The notes: a model not told the origin generated them from the letters alone. A stretch of 64,000 nt of DNA from Treponema bryantii NK4A124 (GCF_000421345.1 NZ_ATWV01000006.1:124001-188000); one strand, 5' to 3'; counted from the stretch's first letter, positions 8,233 to 16,658 are shown. Numbers and translations are program-made.

Positions 8233-9882
8233 CTACCCCCTTGCCTTCCATGCCGGATACCATTTTACAAACCAGCCGGTAAAAAGTCCCATTGCAAGAG
8301 GCACCAGATTGTTTACTACAAGAAGAATATTTCCAAAGCCTGCTCTTCTTAAGAAGAAGGTCCAGATTGCAGTAAAAATATAAAGACATCCCCAGCAGGC
8401 AGCCAGAATATAATTAGCATTCATAAAGAGTGGATTCTTGTCGGCCTTGCTTCCGCCATAGTTGTACTTTACATAAGAGGCACATAGAGGCTCCTTTGTA
8501 AAACAAGATGCAAGCCAGAAAAGTCCAAAAATCAGATAGCCCGCATTTGTTGCCACTTCTCCCTTGCCAGTAAAATGCGCAGCTGCAGATAAAAGTGCAA
8601 CGGCCGCAACCGAAAGCTGATCCCAGATAATCAGCTTATGCTTTCTCATTATAAATGGAACAAGTGCACAAACTGCCATTGCAGCAATTGAGCCAACCAG
8701 CGGATTTATTGCAACTGCTACCCAGAAGGAAATCCATGGAAGCAGCATGCTTGTCATAGTAGGATTTTTCAGGCCTGCTTTTCCTGAACCAGCGCCTTCA
8801 TCATCAAAAGCTTCCCCGCTTCCAACTGCATCGCTACCAAATATTTTATCCCAGTCCATCATCAAAGAAAAATCACCGGTTACGGAATAAAGCTTTTTCC
8901 CCAGGGCTTCAGCACCTTCCATTTCTCCACGAGAAATTGCCGCCCATACCTCAAAAGGAGTTTCAACTCTTGTTGTTACCTTTAGGCTTCCGTCTGTAAA
9001 AAGCTGGCTACCGTCTTTTGTAAGAAGAATCTGATAGGTGTGACCTGTGTCGGTATAACACATTTCAAGAACCCGGTTTTTACCCTTAAAAGAATTTTTG
9101 TTATAGAGGGCTGCCATCTGACGAGTAAAGGTAAGATCCTGCGCTTCTTTTTCACCGGTCTCTTTGTTGATTCCCCAGTCAGCATCTGCAAGCTTTTCAA
9201 AAACTTCTTTAGGATAAAGCAAAGTTCTCAGCTGATTTAAAACCTGCTCAGAGATTTTTCCATCAGCATATTCAGAACCGGCTTTCTTCACAATTTCCAG
9301 ATACTGATTAATTCTGTCAGAAAGTTCATCTACTCTAAAGAGTTCTCCCTGACCACAGAAAATTGTCTGGTAATTTCCCTTGCCCAAAAAGTGATCGAAC
9401 ATATTTGTTACAGAATCATAATTTCCTTTTGCCGAATAAAAGCCGCAGGTAGAAATCAAAACATGATGGATATTTTTCATATCATATCTGACATCGTGCC
9501 CGCCACTTCCAGTTTCGTTTGTATTTTCACTCATAAAAGGCAGACTCATAGGCAGCTGACGGTCTATAAGATTTTTCAGAATGCCAGGAACATTAAAATA
9601 ATAAAGAGGAAAGCTCCATACAACTAAATCAGCTTCAATTTCTTTTTCAATGATTGAAGCCATATCATCTTTAATGCAGCAGTGGCCCGGAGTATTTTTC
9701 CAGCAGGCAAAGCAGCCGCGGCAGGCAGAGATTTTTAATGAAGCAACTTCAACTTCATCTACAGTGACCAGGTCTCCCCTTCCTTCTGCCTTTGACTTTA
9801 CGCCTTCTACAAAACTCGCTGCCAGTCTGAGGGAATTACTCTTCTTGCCTTTTGGGCTTCCGTTTATCAAAAGTATTTTCAT
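8233..9882 (-). CDS. Flavodoxin-fold reductase fused to SCP2-like and membrane domains
   Basis: 549 residues in three parts. Residues 1-200 are an NADPH-dependent FMN reductase/flavodoxin-like fold (MKILLINGSPKGKKSNSLRL phosphate loop; CRGCFACWKNTPGHCCIKDD cysteine motif of iron-sulfur flavoprotein type). Residues about 250-360 resemble an SCP2 sterol-carrier-like domain (TTRVETPFEVWAAISRGE, LYSVTGDFSLMMD). The last 170 residues have four or five hydrophobic segments (from MLLPWISFWVAVAINPLVG). A ribosome site AAGGAG precedes the ATG. The layout suggests a membrane-tethered flavin reductase acting on a lipid-like or hydrophobic substrate; that last part is inference. Its gene is convergent with the GNAT fusion. 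Confidence 0.8.
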   Translation of the reverse strand: MKILLINGSPKGKKSNSLRLAASFVEGVKSKAEGRGDLVTVDEVEVASLKISACRGCFACWKNTPGHCCIKDDMASIIEKEIEADLVVWSFPLYYFNVPGILKNLIDRQLPMSLPFMSENTNETGSGGHDVRYDMKNIHHVLISTCGFYSAKGNYDSVTNMFDHFLGKGNYQTIFCGQGELFRVDELSDRINQYLEIVKKAGSEYADGKISEQVLNQLRTLLYPKEVFEKLADADWGINKETGEKEAQDLTFTRQMAALYNKNSFKGKNRVLEMCYTDTGHTYQILLTKDGSQLFTDGSLKVTTRVETPFEVWAAISRGEMEGAEALGKKLYSVTGDFSLMMDWDKIFGSDAVGSGEAFDDEGAGSGKAGLKNPTMTSMLLPWISFWVAVAINPLVGSIAAMAVCALVPFIMRKHKLIIWDQLSVAAVALLSAAAHFTGKGEVATNAGYLIFGLFWLASCFTKEPLCASYVKYNYGGSKADKNPLFMNANYILAACWGCLYIFTAIWTFFLRRAGFGNILLVVNNLVPLAMGLFTGWFVKWYPAWKARG

Positions 9883-10018
9883 ATCAGCTGTCTCCTTTTC
9901 TGCTGCATTTAGTTTATGCTTTCATAATAAGGGCAGATGATTCTGAGCACAAGAGAGCTTTTGGTAAGATGCATTTTTGATGGGGTAAGAGTGGATTATG
10001 TAGGGGTGAAATTTGCAA

Positions 10019-10047
10019 CTGACAGTCTCCCCCATTTCCGCTATAAT
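10019..10047 (+). promoter_or_regulatory. Promoter of EamA-like gene, leaderless
   Basis: CTGACA (10019-10024), 17-base spacer, TATAAT (10042-10047). The predicted transcription start coincides with the A of ATG 10054 and no Shine-Dalgarno precedes it. This promoter also decides the start codon, as the longer reading frame from 9937 would begin upstream of the promoter. Confidence 0.55.
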
Positions 10048-10053
10048 CAAGCC

Positions 10054-10482
10054 ATGTTCAATTACATCTGGCCGCTTTTAATCATTATTTTTTCAAACAC
10101 ACTTTATCAGATTTGCGCAAAGGGAATTCCTGAGCAGATGAACACCTATGCAAGCATGACAATCACTTATGCTGTAGCAACGTTCTTTTCGGCTCTTGCA
10201 TTCTTTGTCACCTCCAAAGGTGGAAATATCCTCAAAGAATTTTCCCACACAAACTGGGCTACAATAGTTCTTGGAATTGTGATTACCGGCCTTGAAGTGG
10301 GCTTTATTTTTGCCTACAAGGCCGGCTGGAAAGTAAATACGCTTTCTGTTACGACAAACGCAATTCTTGCTATCGTACTTATTGTTGTAGGCCTTATCGG
10401 CTATCACGAAGTAATCAGCTGGAGCAAGGTCCTGGGTGTTGCAATATGCCTTGTGGGATTGTATTTTATTAATAGAAAGTAA
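10054..10482 (+). CDS. Small EamA/DMT-like membrane transporter
   Basis: 142 residues from the ATG at 10054; upstream codons (from 9937) lack transporter character and precede the promoter. Four or five hydrophobic helices: YIWPLLIIIFSNTLYQICA, MTITYAVATFFSALAFFV, WATIVLGIVITGLEVGFIF, LSVTTNAILAIVLIVVGLI and VLGVAICLVGLYFIN. The closing LGVAICLVGLYF is typical of the drug/metabolite transporter superfamily. This half-size form should work as a dimer. Followed 11 bases later by the flavin-binding NimA-like gene, probably one transcript. Substrate unknown. Confidence 0.75.
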   Translation: MFNYIWPLLIIIFSNTLYQICAKGIPEQMNTYASMTITYAVATFFSALAFFVTSKGGNILKEFSHTNWATIVLGIVITGLEVGFIFAYKAGWKVNTLSVTTNAILAIVLIVVGLIGYHEVISWSKVLGVAICLVGLYFINRK

Positions 10483-10493
10483 AAGGTGATTAT

Positions 10494-10970
10494 ATGTTCA
10501 GACCAATGAGAAGATTTAAGCAACAGATTGCGGATAGCGAATGCAAAGAGATTTTGAAAAACGAAAAACGCGGAGTTCTTTCACTCCTGGGTGATGACGG
10601 ATATCCTTATGGACTTCCACTCTCCCACTTCTATAGCGAAGAAGACAACAAGATTTATTTTCATGGCGCAAAGGAAGGCCATAAAATCGATGCCATCAAA
10701 AATTATGACAAGGCAAGCTTCTGTATTTATGATTCAGGCTACCGCAAGGAAGGCGAATGGGCTTTAAACATCAACAGTGTAATCGTCTTTGGAAAAATCC
10801 GCCTAGTGACAGACCCGGAACTGGCCCGCAAGATCTGCACAAAGCTGGTTCAGAAGTTTACAGACGACCAGGAATATCTTGAAAAAGAACTCAGAAATGC
10901 CCTTCCCCGTGTTCAGTGCCTGGAACTTGAAATTGAGCACATGACAGGCAAGCTTGTAAATGAGTCGTAA
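10494..10970 (+). CDS. Pyridoxamine 5'-phosphate oxidase-like flavoprotein (NimA type)
   Basis: 158 residues of the FMN-binding split barrel: EILKNEKRGVLSLLGDDGYP, then GLPLSHFYSEEDNKIYFHGA and HKIDAIKNYDKASFCIYD are the hallmarks of the 5-nitroimidazole-resistance (NimA)-like group. Members bind FMN or haem and reduce small nitro or other substrates in the cytosol. AAGGTGAT gives a ribosome site 7 bases before ATG. It is downstream of the EamA-like gene. A second protein of the same fold is at 25485-25943. Confidence 0.85.
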   Translation: MFRPMRRFKQQIADSECKEILKNEKRGVLSLLGDDGYPYGLPLSHFYSEEDNKIYFHGAKEGHKIDAIKNYDKASFCIYDSGYRKEGEWALNINSVIVFGKIRLVTDPELARKICTKLVQKFTDDQEYLEKELRNALPRVQCLELEIEHMTGKLVNES

Positions 10971-10994
10971 GGAGCAGATTTCACAGTTTCGATT

Positions 10995-11633
10995 TTAGTC
11001 TTTCCACTCAAGCCGCATTTTAATAAAGTCCTTCATGTCCTTGTAAAAGTCCATTGGCGGCGGAGTGATGTTGATTTGTTTGAGGGCTTCCTGAACAAGA
11101 GGATTTTTGTAGCAGCAGACTGCATTCGATGAAGCATAAAACAATATGTCCAGCTGGATTTTGTAAGCAGCATCCTGAGAGGTGCCCAGCATTTGTGCAA
11201 GTCTATCGCGGAAGGCATAGGCCAGGTCATAATATTTCTTTTTGAAAATAGCAAGACGCTCTACCGTTACATTTGTTTCAATCACCGGATTAAGATAGGA
11301 AACATAGCGCATATAATCCTGATTTGCATTTACAATTCCAGCCCATACTTCAGTAATCACGTCAGGCGTAAAATTGTTGCCATCTGGAAAAGCCGAAAGC
11401 AATGCATTGTAATAGGTAGCCATTTTTTCTGCGGAGATTTCCAGAAAGATTTCTTCTTTTGTTGTAACGTATTTATAGAGGTTGGCACGAGACCAGCCAA
11501 GTTTTTCAGCTATAGTAGTAAGCGTAATTTCAGAGTAAGGGCAAGTTGCAAAGAGTTCTGCAGTTGCCTCTTTTATTTGAGAAAGTCTTTCTTCTTTGTG
11601 TTCGTCGCTTCTTGCGCGGATATATTCTGCCAT
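10995..11633 (-). CDS. TetR family transcriptional regulator
   Basis: 212 residues from the ATG at 11633 (MAEYIRARSDEHKEERL); a longer frame to 11819 has no regulator character and would overlap the divergent promoter. The TetR N-terminal HTH is clear: IKEATAELFATCPYSEITLT, TIAEKLGWSRANLYKYVTTK, EEIFLEI. The C-terminal ligand domain is helical. It is divergent from the alpha/beta hydrolase gene at 11778, with two inverted repeats in the shared intergenic region, so it most likely represses that gene and itself. Confidence 0.9.
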   Translation of the reverse strand: MAEYIRARSDEHKEERLSQIKEATAELFATCPYSEITLTTIAEKLGWSRANLYKYVTTKEEIFLEISAEKMATYYNALLSAFPDGNNFTPDVITEVWAGIVNANQDYMRYVSYLNPVIETNVTVERLAIFKKKYYDLAYAFRDRLAQMLGTSQDAAYKIQLDILFYASSNAVCCYKNPLVQEALKQINITPPPMDFYKDMKDFIKMRLEWKD

Positions 11634-11683
11634 ACCTAGAGAATAACACAGTAAACAATTTTTTGCAATAAGCAACTTTTTGT

Positions 11684-11744
11684 CACTAAAAACACATTTT
11701 AGTGTTGACAAGTCACCGATTATACCATACACTTTAGTTAAGTG
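11684..11744 (+). promoter_or_regulatory. Divergent promoter and TetR operator candidates
   Basis: Plus-strand promoter TTGACA (11705-11710), 17-base spacer, TACACT (11728-11733) for the hydrolase gene. A perfect 8-bp inverted repeat CACTAAAA/TTTTAGTG spans 11684-11704, just before the -35, and a second, CACTT/AAGTG at 11730-11744, overlaps the -10 and start point. Positions are ideal for repression by the divergently encoded TetR protein. Confidence 0.6.
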
Positions 11745-11777
11745 ACACAACGTTACTAAGGACACAAGGAGAATATT

Positions 11778-12779
11778 ATGAATCCAAATCTCGCAAAAAT
11801 AGACAGAACAAATGAACATTACACTTTTGAATTAGCCCAGGGAGTAAAACGGACAACCGTAACCTTCCGCAATCATTTTGGAATTGAACTGGCAGGAGAC
11901 CTCTACAGCCCAGAGAATGCTGCATCTGCAGGAAATCCTGCCCTGGCAATCTCCGGACCTTTTGGTGCGGTAAAAGAACAGTCCTCCGGCTTCTACGCAA
12001 ACCAGATGGCTTCCCGCGGTTACATCGCCCTGGCCTTTGACCCAAGCTACACAGGAGAATCTGGCGGTGAACCTCGTTACATGAACAGTCCCGACATCAA
12101 CACCGAAGATTTTATGGCGGCAGTAGATTTTCTTTCAACCCGCGAAAACATCGACCCGGAAAAAATCGGCATCATAGGAATTTGTGGCTGGGGTGGAATG
12201 GCAATTAATACAGCAGCAATCGACACACGAATTAAAGCAACTGTTGCAAGTACAATGTACGATATGAGCCGTGTTACTGCCAACGGATATTTTGACAGCG
12301 CAAATAATGCAGAAGCCAGACACGAAGCCCGCAAGGCTCTTATGGCACAGCGCATCGAAGATTTTAAAGCAGTTCAGGCTGGCGGTACTTATAAGCTTGG
12401 CGGCGGAGTTGTAGATCCACTTCCCGAAGACGCTCCCTATTTTGTAAAGGATTATTACGACTACTACAAAACTCCACGAGGTTATCACGAGCGAAGTCTC
12501 AATTCAAATGGCGGCTGGAATGTTACTGCTGCAACTTCTCTTTTGAATACAAAACTCTTGGCTTATGCTGAAGAAATCCAAAGTGCTGTTATGGTTCTTC
12601 ATGGCGAAAAGGCCCACTCCCGCTATTTTGGCGAAGATGCCTTTAAGCGTCTTAGCGGAGCCAACAAGGAGCTGGTAATTATTCCTGGTGCAAGTCACAC
12701 CGATTTGTATGATGGCGGTAAAAACAATGCAATTCCTTTTGATAAACTTGCGGATTTTTTTGCAAAGTATTTGAAGTAG
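11778..12779 (+). CDS. Alpha/beta hydrolase, dienelactone hydrolase/YcjY-like
   Basis: 333 residues. The fold is shown by ALAISGPFGAVKEQSSGFYA (oxyanion region), GYIALAFDPSYTGESGG, and the nucleophile elbow IIGICGWGGMAI, where the expected Ser/Cys is Cys in GICGWG, as in dienelactone hydrolases and YcjY-like proteins. The acid and base would be in VLHGEKAHSRYF and PGASHTDLYD (His). Ribosome site AAGGAG. Controlled by a strong promoter overlapped by TetR operator candidates. It lies upstream of the exported redox operon but is separated from it by a repeat-rich gap. The natural substrate is unknown. Confidence 0.85.
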   Translation: MNPNLAKIDRTNEHYTFELAQGVKRTTVTFRNHFGIELAGDLYSPENAASAGNPALAISGPFGAVKEQSSGFYANQMASRGYIALAFDPSYTGESGGEPRYMNSPDINTEDFMAAVDFLSTRENIDPEKIGIIGICGWGGMAINTAAIDTRIKATVASTMYDMSRVTANGYFDSANNAEARHEARKALMAQRIEDFKAVQAGGTYKLGGGVVDPLPEDAPYFVKDYYDYYKTPRGYHERSLNSNGGWNVTAATSLLNTKLLAYAEEIQSAVMVLHGEKAHSRYFGEDAFKRLSGANKELVIIPGASHTDLYDGGKNNAIPFDKLADFFAKYLK

Positions 12780-12785
12780 GATATT

Positions 12786-12930
12786 TTGGGCGTTCCCTGC
12801 TGCCAACAAGTTGTCAGCAGGTCGGGCTTTGCGGGGTTCCGCCTTTCGGCTCCATTCCTGCGTTCTGGTGGTTTCGACAGGCTCAACCACCGTCACTACG
12901 GAACGGCTTCGCCGCCCCTACAATCCCTAA
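12786..12930. repeat. GC-rich mosaic of small palindromic repeats
   Basis: The gap between the hydrolase and cyclophilin-like genes has a base composition unlike its neighbours. It includes a near-perfect 11-bp inverted repeat (CTGCTGCCAAC/GTTGTCAGCAG, 12797-12820, one mismatch), short GC hairpins, and at 12867-12891 a copy of the GGTTTCGACAGGCTCAACC element that also occurs inside three downstream genes. A reading frame runs through it but lacks protein character, so the next gene is started at 12963. Confidence 0.6.
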
Positions 12931-12962
12931 CGCAAAAGCATAAACAAAAGGAGTATCTGAAC

Positions 12963-13457
12963 ATGAAAAGAGTACTTGCGTTTTTAATTTCTGTTTTTCT
13001 TCTTGCTTCTACGGCCTGCGCTAATGGCAGCAGGGGAATAAAATCATCTGACAAAGGAGAACTTTCTGATATGAAAATCTCAATTCAAATTACAAGCGAC
13101 AGTGGTAATCATAAACTTACCGCTACCCTAGCCGACAATTCTTCTGCAACAGCCTTTTACGAACTTTTGAAAAAAGGTCCGCTTACAGTTGATATGCACG
13201 ATTACGGCAGCTTTGAAAAAGTTGGCCCGCTTGGAACAAAGCTTCCACGCAACGACACCCAGATTACTACCACTGCCGGCGACATCATTTTGTATCAAGG
13301 AAATCAGATTACGATTTACTATGACACTAATAGCTGGAACTTTACCCGCCTTGGAAAAGTGGTTTCGACAGGCTCAACCACCAGTATTACTCAGGCCGAG
13401 CTCAAAAAGATTCTGGGCAAAGGCGATGTGACTGCTGTCTTTTCTGTAATGGAATAG
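12963..13457 (+). CDS. Exported cyclophilin-like fold protein (probable lipoprotein)
   Basis: 164 residues from ATG 12963, chosen because AAAGGAG lies 8 bases upstream and a signal peptide follows (MKRVLAFLISVFLLASTAC; STAC is a relaxed spirochaetal lipobox). The mature part is a cyclophilin-like beta barrel of the kind found in small redox operons (ATAFYELLKKGPLTVDMHDY, GDIILYQGNQITIYYDTNSW, ELKKILGKGDVTAVFS). Between LGK and ITQAELKK sit eight residues (VVSTGSTT) encoded entirely by the palindromic repeat at 13359-13382; relatives usually run directly through this turn. First gene of the exported redox operon. Confidence 0.8.
   Translation: MKRVLAFLISVFLLASTACANGSRGIKSSDKGELSDMKISIQITSDSGNHKLTATLADNSSATAFYELLKKGPLTVDMHDYGSFEKVGPLGTKLPRNDTQITTTAGDIILYQGNQITIYYDTNSWNFTRLGKVVSTGSTTSITQAELKKILGKGDVTAVFSVME
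13359..13382 (+). repeat. In-frame palindromic repeat copy inside cyclophilin-like gene
   Basis: 24 bases beginning GTGGTTTCGACAGGC and ending CTCAACCACC, with GTGGTT/AACCAC arms. It matches the intergenic copy at 12867-12891 and adds VVSTGSTT to the protein. Confidence 0.7.
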
Positions 13458-13463
13458 AAGGAA

Positions 13464-14348
13464 ATGCTTTTGAAAAAACTATTTCTGATTTTTGCGGTAT
13501 TGCTTATGACAGACTTAATAGCAGCAAAAGAAAACCAAACTGTAAAACTAAACTCTGGATATGAAATGCCTACTCTCGGTTTGGGCACCTGGACGCTTAC
13601 AGGCGAGACTTGTGAAAATGCCGTTTATGCCGCGCTCAAATCTGGCTACCGTTTGATTGATACTGCAAAATATTATGGCAACGAGAGCGAAGTTGGAAAC
13701 GCAATTCGTCGTGCTATAAAAGACGGAATCTGTAAGCGGGAAGAAATCTTTATAACTACAAAACTCGTTCCCTGGTCAAACAATCCGGATCGTGATATTG
13801 ACGACTCACTCAAACAGCTTGGTCTTTCTTACATTGATCTTTGTCTGCTTCATCAGCACGGCTCGGCTTCGGGTGATGATGCAGTTTACAAAGCTATGAT
13901 TCGTGCAGTTAAAGACGGAAAAATCCGTTCCATCGGAATCTCAAATTTTTACACCGAAAAAACTGTTTCGCATTTCATAAAGGACTTTGAAATCCCACCA
14001 GCAGTCATTCAAAACGAAAACCATCTGAAGTATCAGAATAATTCTTTGCGTGACTGGGCTGCAAAAAAAGGAATCTATATAGAAAGCTATTATCCATTCG
14101 GCGGTCGCGGCCACACAAAAGAGCATCTGCAAAATGGGACCGTGCTGGAAATCGCTCGGGCCCACGGCAAGTCGGCTGCTCAAATCATCGTCCGCTGGCA
14201 CCTGCAGTCGGGCTACATCGCAATCCCCGGAAGTTCAAACCCGGCACACATTGCAGAGAACTTTGATGTCTGGGATTTTGAACTTACTGAGAATGAAATG
14301 AAAAAACTAAACGCACTCGATACAGGGCGACGTTATGAAAACTGGTAA
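13464..14348 (+). CDS. Aldo/keto reductase with signal peptide
   Basis: 294 residues. After a hydrophobic leader (KKLFLIFAVLLMTDLIAA) comes a complete aldo/keto reductase barrel: LNSGYEMPTLGLGTW, the tetrad Asp and Tyr in LIDTAKYYGNE, Lys in IFITTKLVPW, His in LCLLHQHG, and the cofactor-binding end IPGSSNPAHIAENFDVWDFE. The family reduces carbonyls with NADPH, a cytosolic cofactor, so an exported form is odd; either the leader is a membrane anchor or the enzyme works in the periplasm with another electron source. It follows the cyclophilin-like gene by 6 bases in the same operon. Confidence 0.85.
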   Translation: MLLKKLFLIFAVLLMTDLIAAKENQTVKLNSGYEMPTLGLGTWTLTGETCENAVYAALKSGYRLIDTAKYYGNESEVGNAIRRAIKDGICKREEIFITTKLVPWSNNPDRDIDDSLKQLGLSYIDLCLLHQHGSASGDDAVYKAMIRAVKDGKIRSIGISNFYTEKTVSHFIKDFEIPPAVIQNENHLKYQNNSLRDWAAKKGIYIESYYPFGGRGHTKEHLQNGTVLEIARAHGKSAAQIIVRWHLQSGYIAIPGSSNPAHIAENFDVWDFELTENEMKKLNALDTGRRYENW

Positions 14349-14368
14349 TAAATTTTAGGAGAAAATGC

Positions 14369-15397
14369 ATGAAGAAAATACCATCACTTTTTATAGCAGC
14401 AATTTTGCTCTTTTTTACAGCTAACACAGTATTTGCAAAGGACAATCCAAAAGCTGCAAGCTACAAAACACACGAGGTTTCGACGAGCTCAACCGACGCC
14501 AGCGACAAATCAGTTCCAGTCGTTTACTTTATCCGCGACATCAGCCCGGAATCTCTGGTAAAAGTTTATCAGGCAACCGGCTACAAGACCAGCGGCAAAA
14601 CAGGTGTAAAAGTGAGCACTGGCGAAAGCGAAAATTCAAATTACCTCCGTCCTGCCCTCATCAAAAATCTTGTAAAGGATGAATTGAATGCGACCATTGT
14701 AGAATGCAACACTGCTTATGGCGGAAACAGAAGCAACAACATTGATCACATGAAAATAGCCCGTGACCACGGTTTTCTGGATGTTGCAAACGGCTTTGAC
14801 CTGCAGGACGCAGAGGGCTACATGACAATCCCTGTAAAAGGTGGTGTACGTCTCAAGGAAAATTATGTTGGAACTCATTTTAAGGATTACGACACCTATC
14901 TGATTCTTTCTCACTTCAAAGGTCACTCAATGGGTGGCTTTGGTGGGGCAATCAAAAATCTTTCAATTGGATTTGCTTCAGGAATGAGCTGCAAGAAATC
15001 CGGAAAGCTCAACATTCACTCTGCAGGCCGTAGTGTTACAAGATGGACCAGCTGTCCTCAGGATGAATTCCTTGAATCAATGGCAGAGGCAGCAAAATCA
15101 GTCTGCGATTACATGCAAGACGGAAAAGGCATTGTCTGCGTAAATGTGATGAACCGACTTTCTGTAGACTGCGACTGCGATTCAAATCCTGCAGAGCCAG
15201 ACATGCACGACATCGGAATTCTTGCAAGCTTGGACCCGGTAGCTTTAGACCAAGCCTGCGTAGATCTGGTCTACAAAGCAAAAGACTCTGGCAGTTTAAT
15301 TGAACGCATCGAAAGCAGAAACGGAATCCACACACTTGAACATGCAGAAAAAATCGGATTTGGCAGCAGAAATTACCGCCTGGTAGAAATCAAATAA
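14369..15397 (+). CDS. DUF362 family protein with signal peptide
   Basis: 342 residues; leader KIPSLFIAAILLFFTANTVFA, then a DUF362 domain (VYFIRDISPESLVKVYQATG, LSHFKGHSMGGFGGAIKNLSI, SLDPVALDQACVDLV). DUF362 proteins are often linked to iron-sulfur or maturation functions; no 4Fe-4S ferredoxin tail is seen here, though there are scattered cysteines (CDCDSNPAEP). The linker after the leader (VSTSSTD) is encoded by the palindromic repeat at 14476-14494. Ribosome site AGGAG. Third gene of the exported redox operon. Confidence 0.82.
   Translation: MKKIPSLFIAAILLFFTANTVFAKDNPKAASYKTHEVSTSSTDASDKSVPVVYFIRDISPESLVKVYQATGYKTSGKTGVKVSTGESENSNYLRPALIKNLVKDELNATIVECNTAYGGNRSNNIDHMKIARDHGFLDVANGFDLQDAEGYMTIPVKGGVRLKENYVGTHFKDYDTYLILSHFKGHSMGGFGGAIKNLSIGFASGMSCKKSGKLNIHSAGRSVTRWTSCPQDEFLESMAEAAKSVCDYMQDGKGIVCVNVMNRLSVDCDCDSNPAEPDMHDIGILASLDPVALDQACVDLVYKAKDSGSLIERIESRNGIHTLEHAEKIGFGSRNYRLVEIK
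14476..14494 (+). repeat. In-frame palindromic repeat copy inside DUF362 gene
   Basis: GGTTTCGACGAGCTCAACC, same family as 13359 and 15682 but more diverged; the codons read EVSTSSTD, the same frame as in the other two genes. Confidence 0.6.
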
Positions 15398-15423
15398 CTA
15401 AAAATATATTCAGGAGAAACAAA

Positions 15424-15975
15424 ATGAAAAAACTTATTCTTATACTTTTACTCGGAGGCTTTATTATGACAGGTCTTTCGGCAAAAACAGCATTCGTTTA
15501 CTTCAGCGCCACAGGAACAACAGAGCGCATGGCAAAAAATGCCGCTAAAGAAATGGGAGCTGATATTTTTGAAATCCAGCCGGTGCATAAATATACCGAC
15601 GCTGACTTAGACTGGCACGACAAAAAATCACTTTCTTCGATTGAATGCAACGACCCGAAAAGCCGTCCTGCAATTAAGGCCGTGGTTTCGACAAGCTCAA
15701 CCACCGCGTTTGACATCTCAGGCTACGACACAGTTGTGGTTTGTTACCCTATCTGGTGGGCTTATGCCCCAAAAATTGTATACACCTTTGTAGAAAGCCA
15801 GAACTGGTCGGGCAAAAAAATGATTACTCTTTGTACCAGTGGTGGCAGCGGTCTTGGTCGCAGCGGCACAGATTTGTCTAAGTTTGCAAAGAGCGTAGAC
15901 TTCAAGGGCGGAAAAGATTTTACCCGCGGCTCTGCTGCAGACGTTAAGAAATATATCGAAGGCTTGTTGAAATAG
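15424..15975 (+). CDS. Exported flavodoxin
   Basis: 183 residues. A leader (KKLILILLLGGFIMTGLSA) runs straight into the first flavodoxin strand and FMN phosphate loop (TAFVYFSATGTTERMA). Later FMN-contacting loops are VVVCYPIWWAYAPKIVYTF and TLCTSGGSGLGRSGTDL. Flavodoxins carry one or two electrons on FMN; export in this group suggests electron delivery to the periplasmic redox proteins of the operon, which is inference. VVSTSSTT, between AIKA and AFDISGYD, comes from the palindromic repeat at 15682-15705. Ribosome site AGGAG. A second exported flavodoxin is at 22987. Confidence 0.87.
   Translation: MKKLILILLLGGFIMTGLSAKTAFVYFSATGTTERMAKNAAKEMGADIFEIQPVHKYTDADLDWHDKKSLSSIECNDPKSRPAIKAVVSTSSTTAFDISGYDTVVVCYPIWWAYAPKIVYTFVESQNWSGKKMITLCTSGGSGLGRSGTDLSKFAKSVDFKGGKDFTRGSAADVKKYIEGLLK
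15682..15705 (+). repeat. In-frame palindromic repeat copy inside flavodoxin gene
   Basis: Begins GTGGTTTCGACAAGC and ends CTCAACCACC; one base differs from the copy at 13359. It encodes VVSTSSTT in the same frame and orientation. Confidence 0.7.
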
Positions 15976-15995
15976 AAAAAAATAGGAGCAAACTT

Positions 15996-16643
15996 ATGAC
16001 AAAACCCCAGCGCTTAAGAATGACTATCGACATTACTATGACCATCCTCTCCATCATTCTCATGGGCGGAAACTATTTATTCCCGGCAGACCTTATTCAC
16101 GAAATCTTAGGCGTAGGTCTTTTTGTCTTATGGGGCGTTCACATCGCACTAAACCGCCGCTGGTACGGTGCAATCTTCAAAGGAAAATATAACCCATACC
16201 GCGTAATGCAAACCATCATCAATTGCTGTATTTTGATTTGCACAATCTTTTTGATGATAAGCGGAATCATCCTTTCAAATCACATCTTCACCTTTTTGAA
16301 CATTCAGGGTGGCCTTGGCTTTGCCCGCATTACGCATCTGCTTGCCAGTCACTGGTATTATCTTTTTATGTCGCTGCACATCGGACTGCATATGGGGCGG
16401 CTCTTTCAGAATGTTACGGCAAAAATCATTCCGCGTATTATTCTTGCCCTGGTCTGCGCTTACGGCATTTATGCTTTTATCGCCCGCGGAGTGTGGAAAT
16501 ATCTTATTTTGCAGCAGCAGTTTTTCTTCTTTGATCTGGACCGCGGCTACATTCTTTTTGCAATCGATTATATTTCTATTATCATTTTGTTTGCTACACT
16601 CTCGCACCTTTTGGCAAAGAGTTTGAAAAAAGGTAAACTGTAA
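15996..16643 (+). CDS. DUF4405-like membrane protein, probable haem-binding cytochrome b type
   Basis: 215 residues with about five membrane helices. Histidines fall at helix positions typical of haem ligation: LIHEILGVGLFVLWGVHIAL, then FARITHLLASHWYYLFMSLH and IGLHMGRLF. DUF4405 proteins resemble cytochrome b/flavin-linked membrane electron carriers. In this operon it is the obvious link between the membrane quinone pool and the exported flavodoxin, AKR and DUF362 proteins, an inference from context. Ribosome site AGGAGC; 20 bases after the flavodoxin stop. Confidence 0.75.
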   Translation: MTKPQRLRMTIDITMTILSIILMGGNYLFPADLIHEILGVGLFVLWGVHIALNRRWYGAIFKGKYNPYRVMQTIINCCILICTIFLMISGIILSNHIFTFLNIQGGLGFARITHLLASHWYYLFMSLHIGLHMGRLFQNVTAKIIPRIILALVCAYGIYAFIARGVWKYLILQQQFFFFDLDRGYILFAIDYISIIILFATLSHLLAKSLKKGKL

Positions 16644-16658
16644 TTCAGAGGTATTTTT

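Noticed and set aside
9937-10053. Longer start for the EamA-like gene
   Set aside because: The extra codons lie upstream of and within a consensus promoter and do not look like transporter sequence.
11634-11819. Longer start for the TetR gene
   Set aside because: Would run through the divergent promoter and operators; the HTH protein starts normally at 11633.
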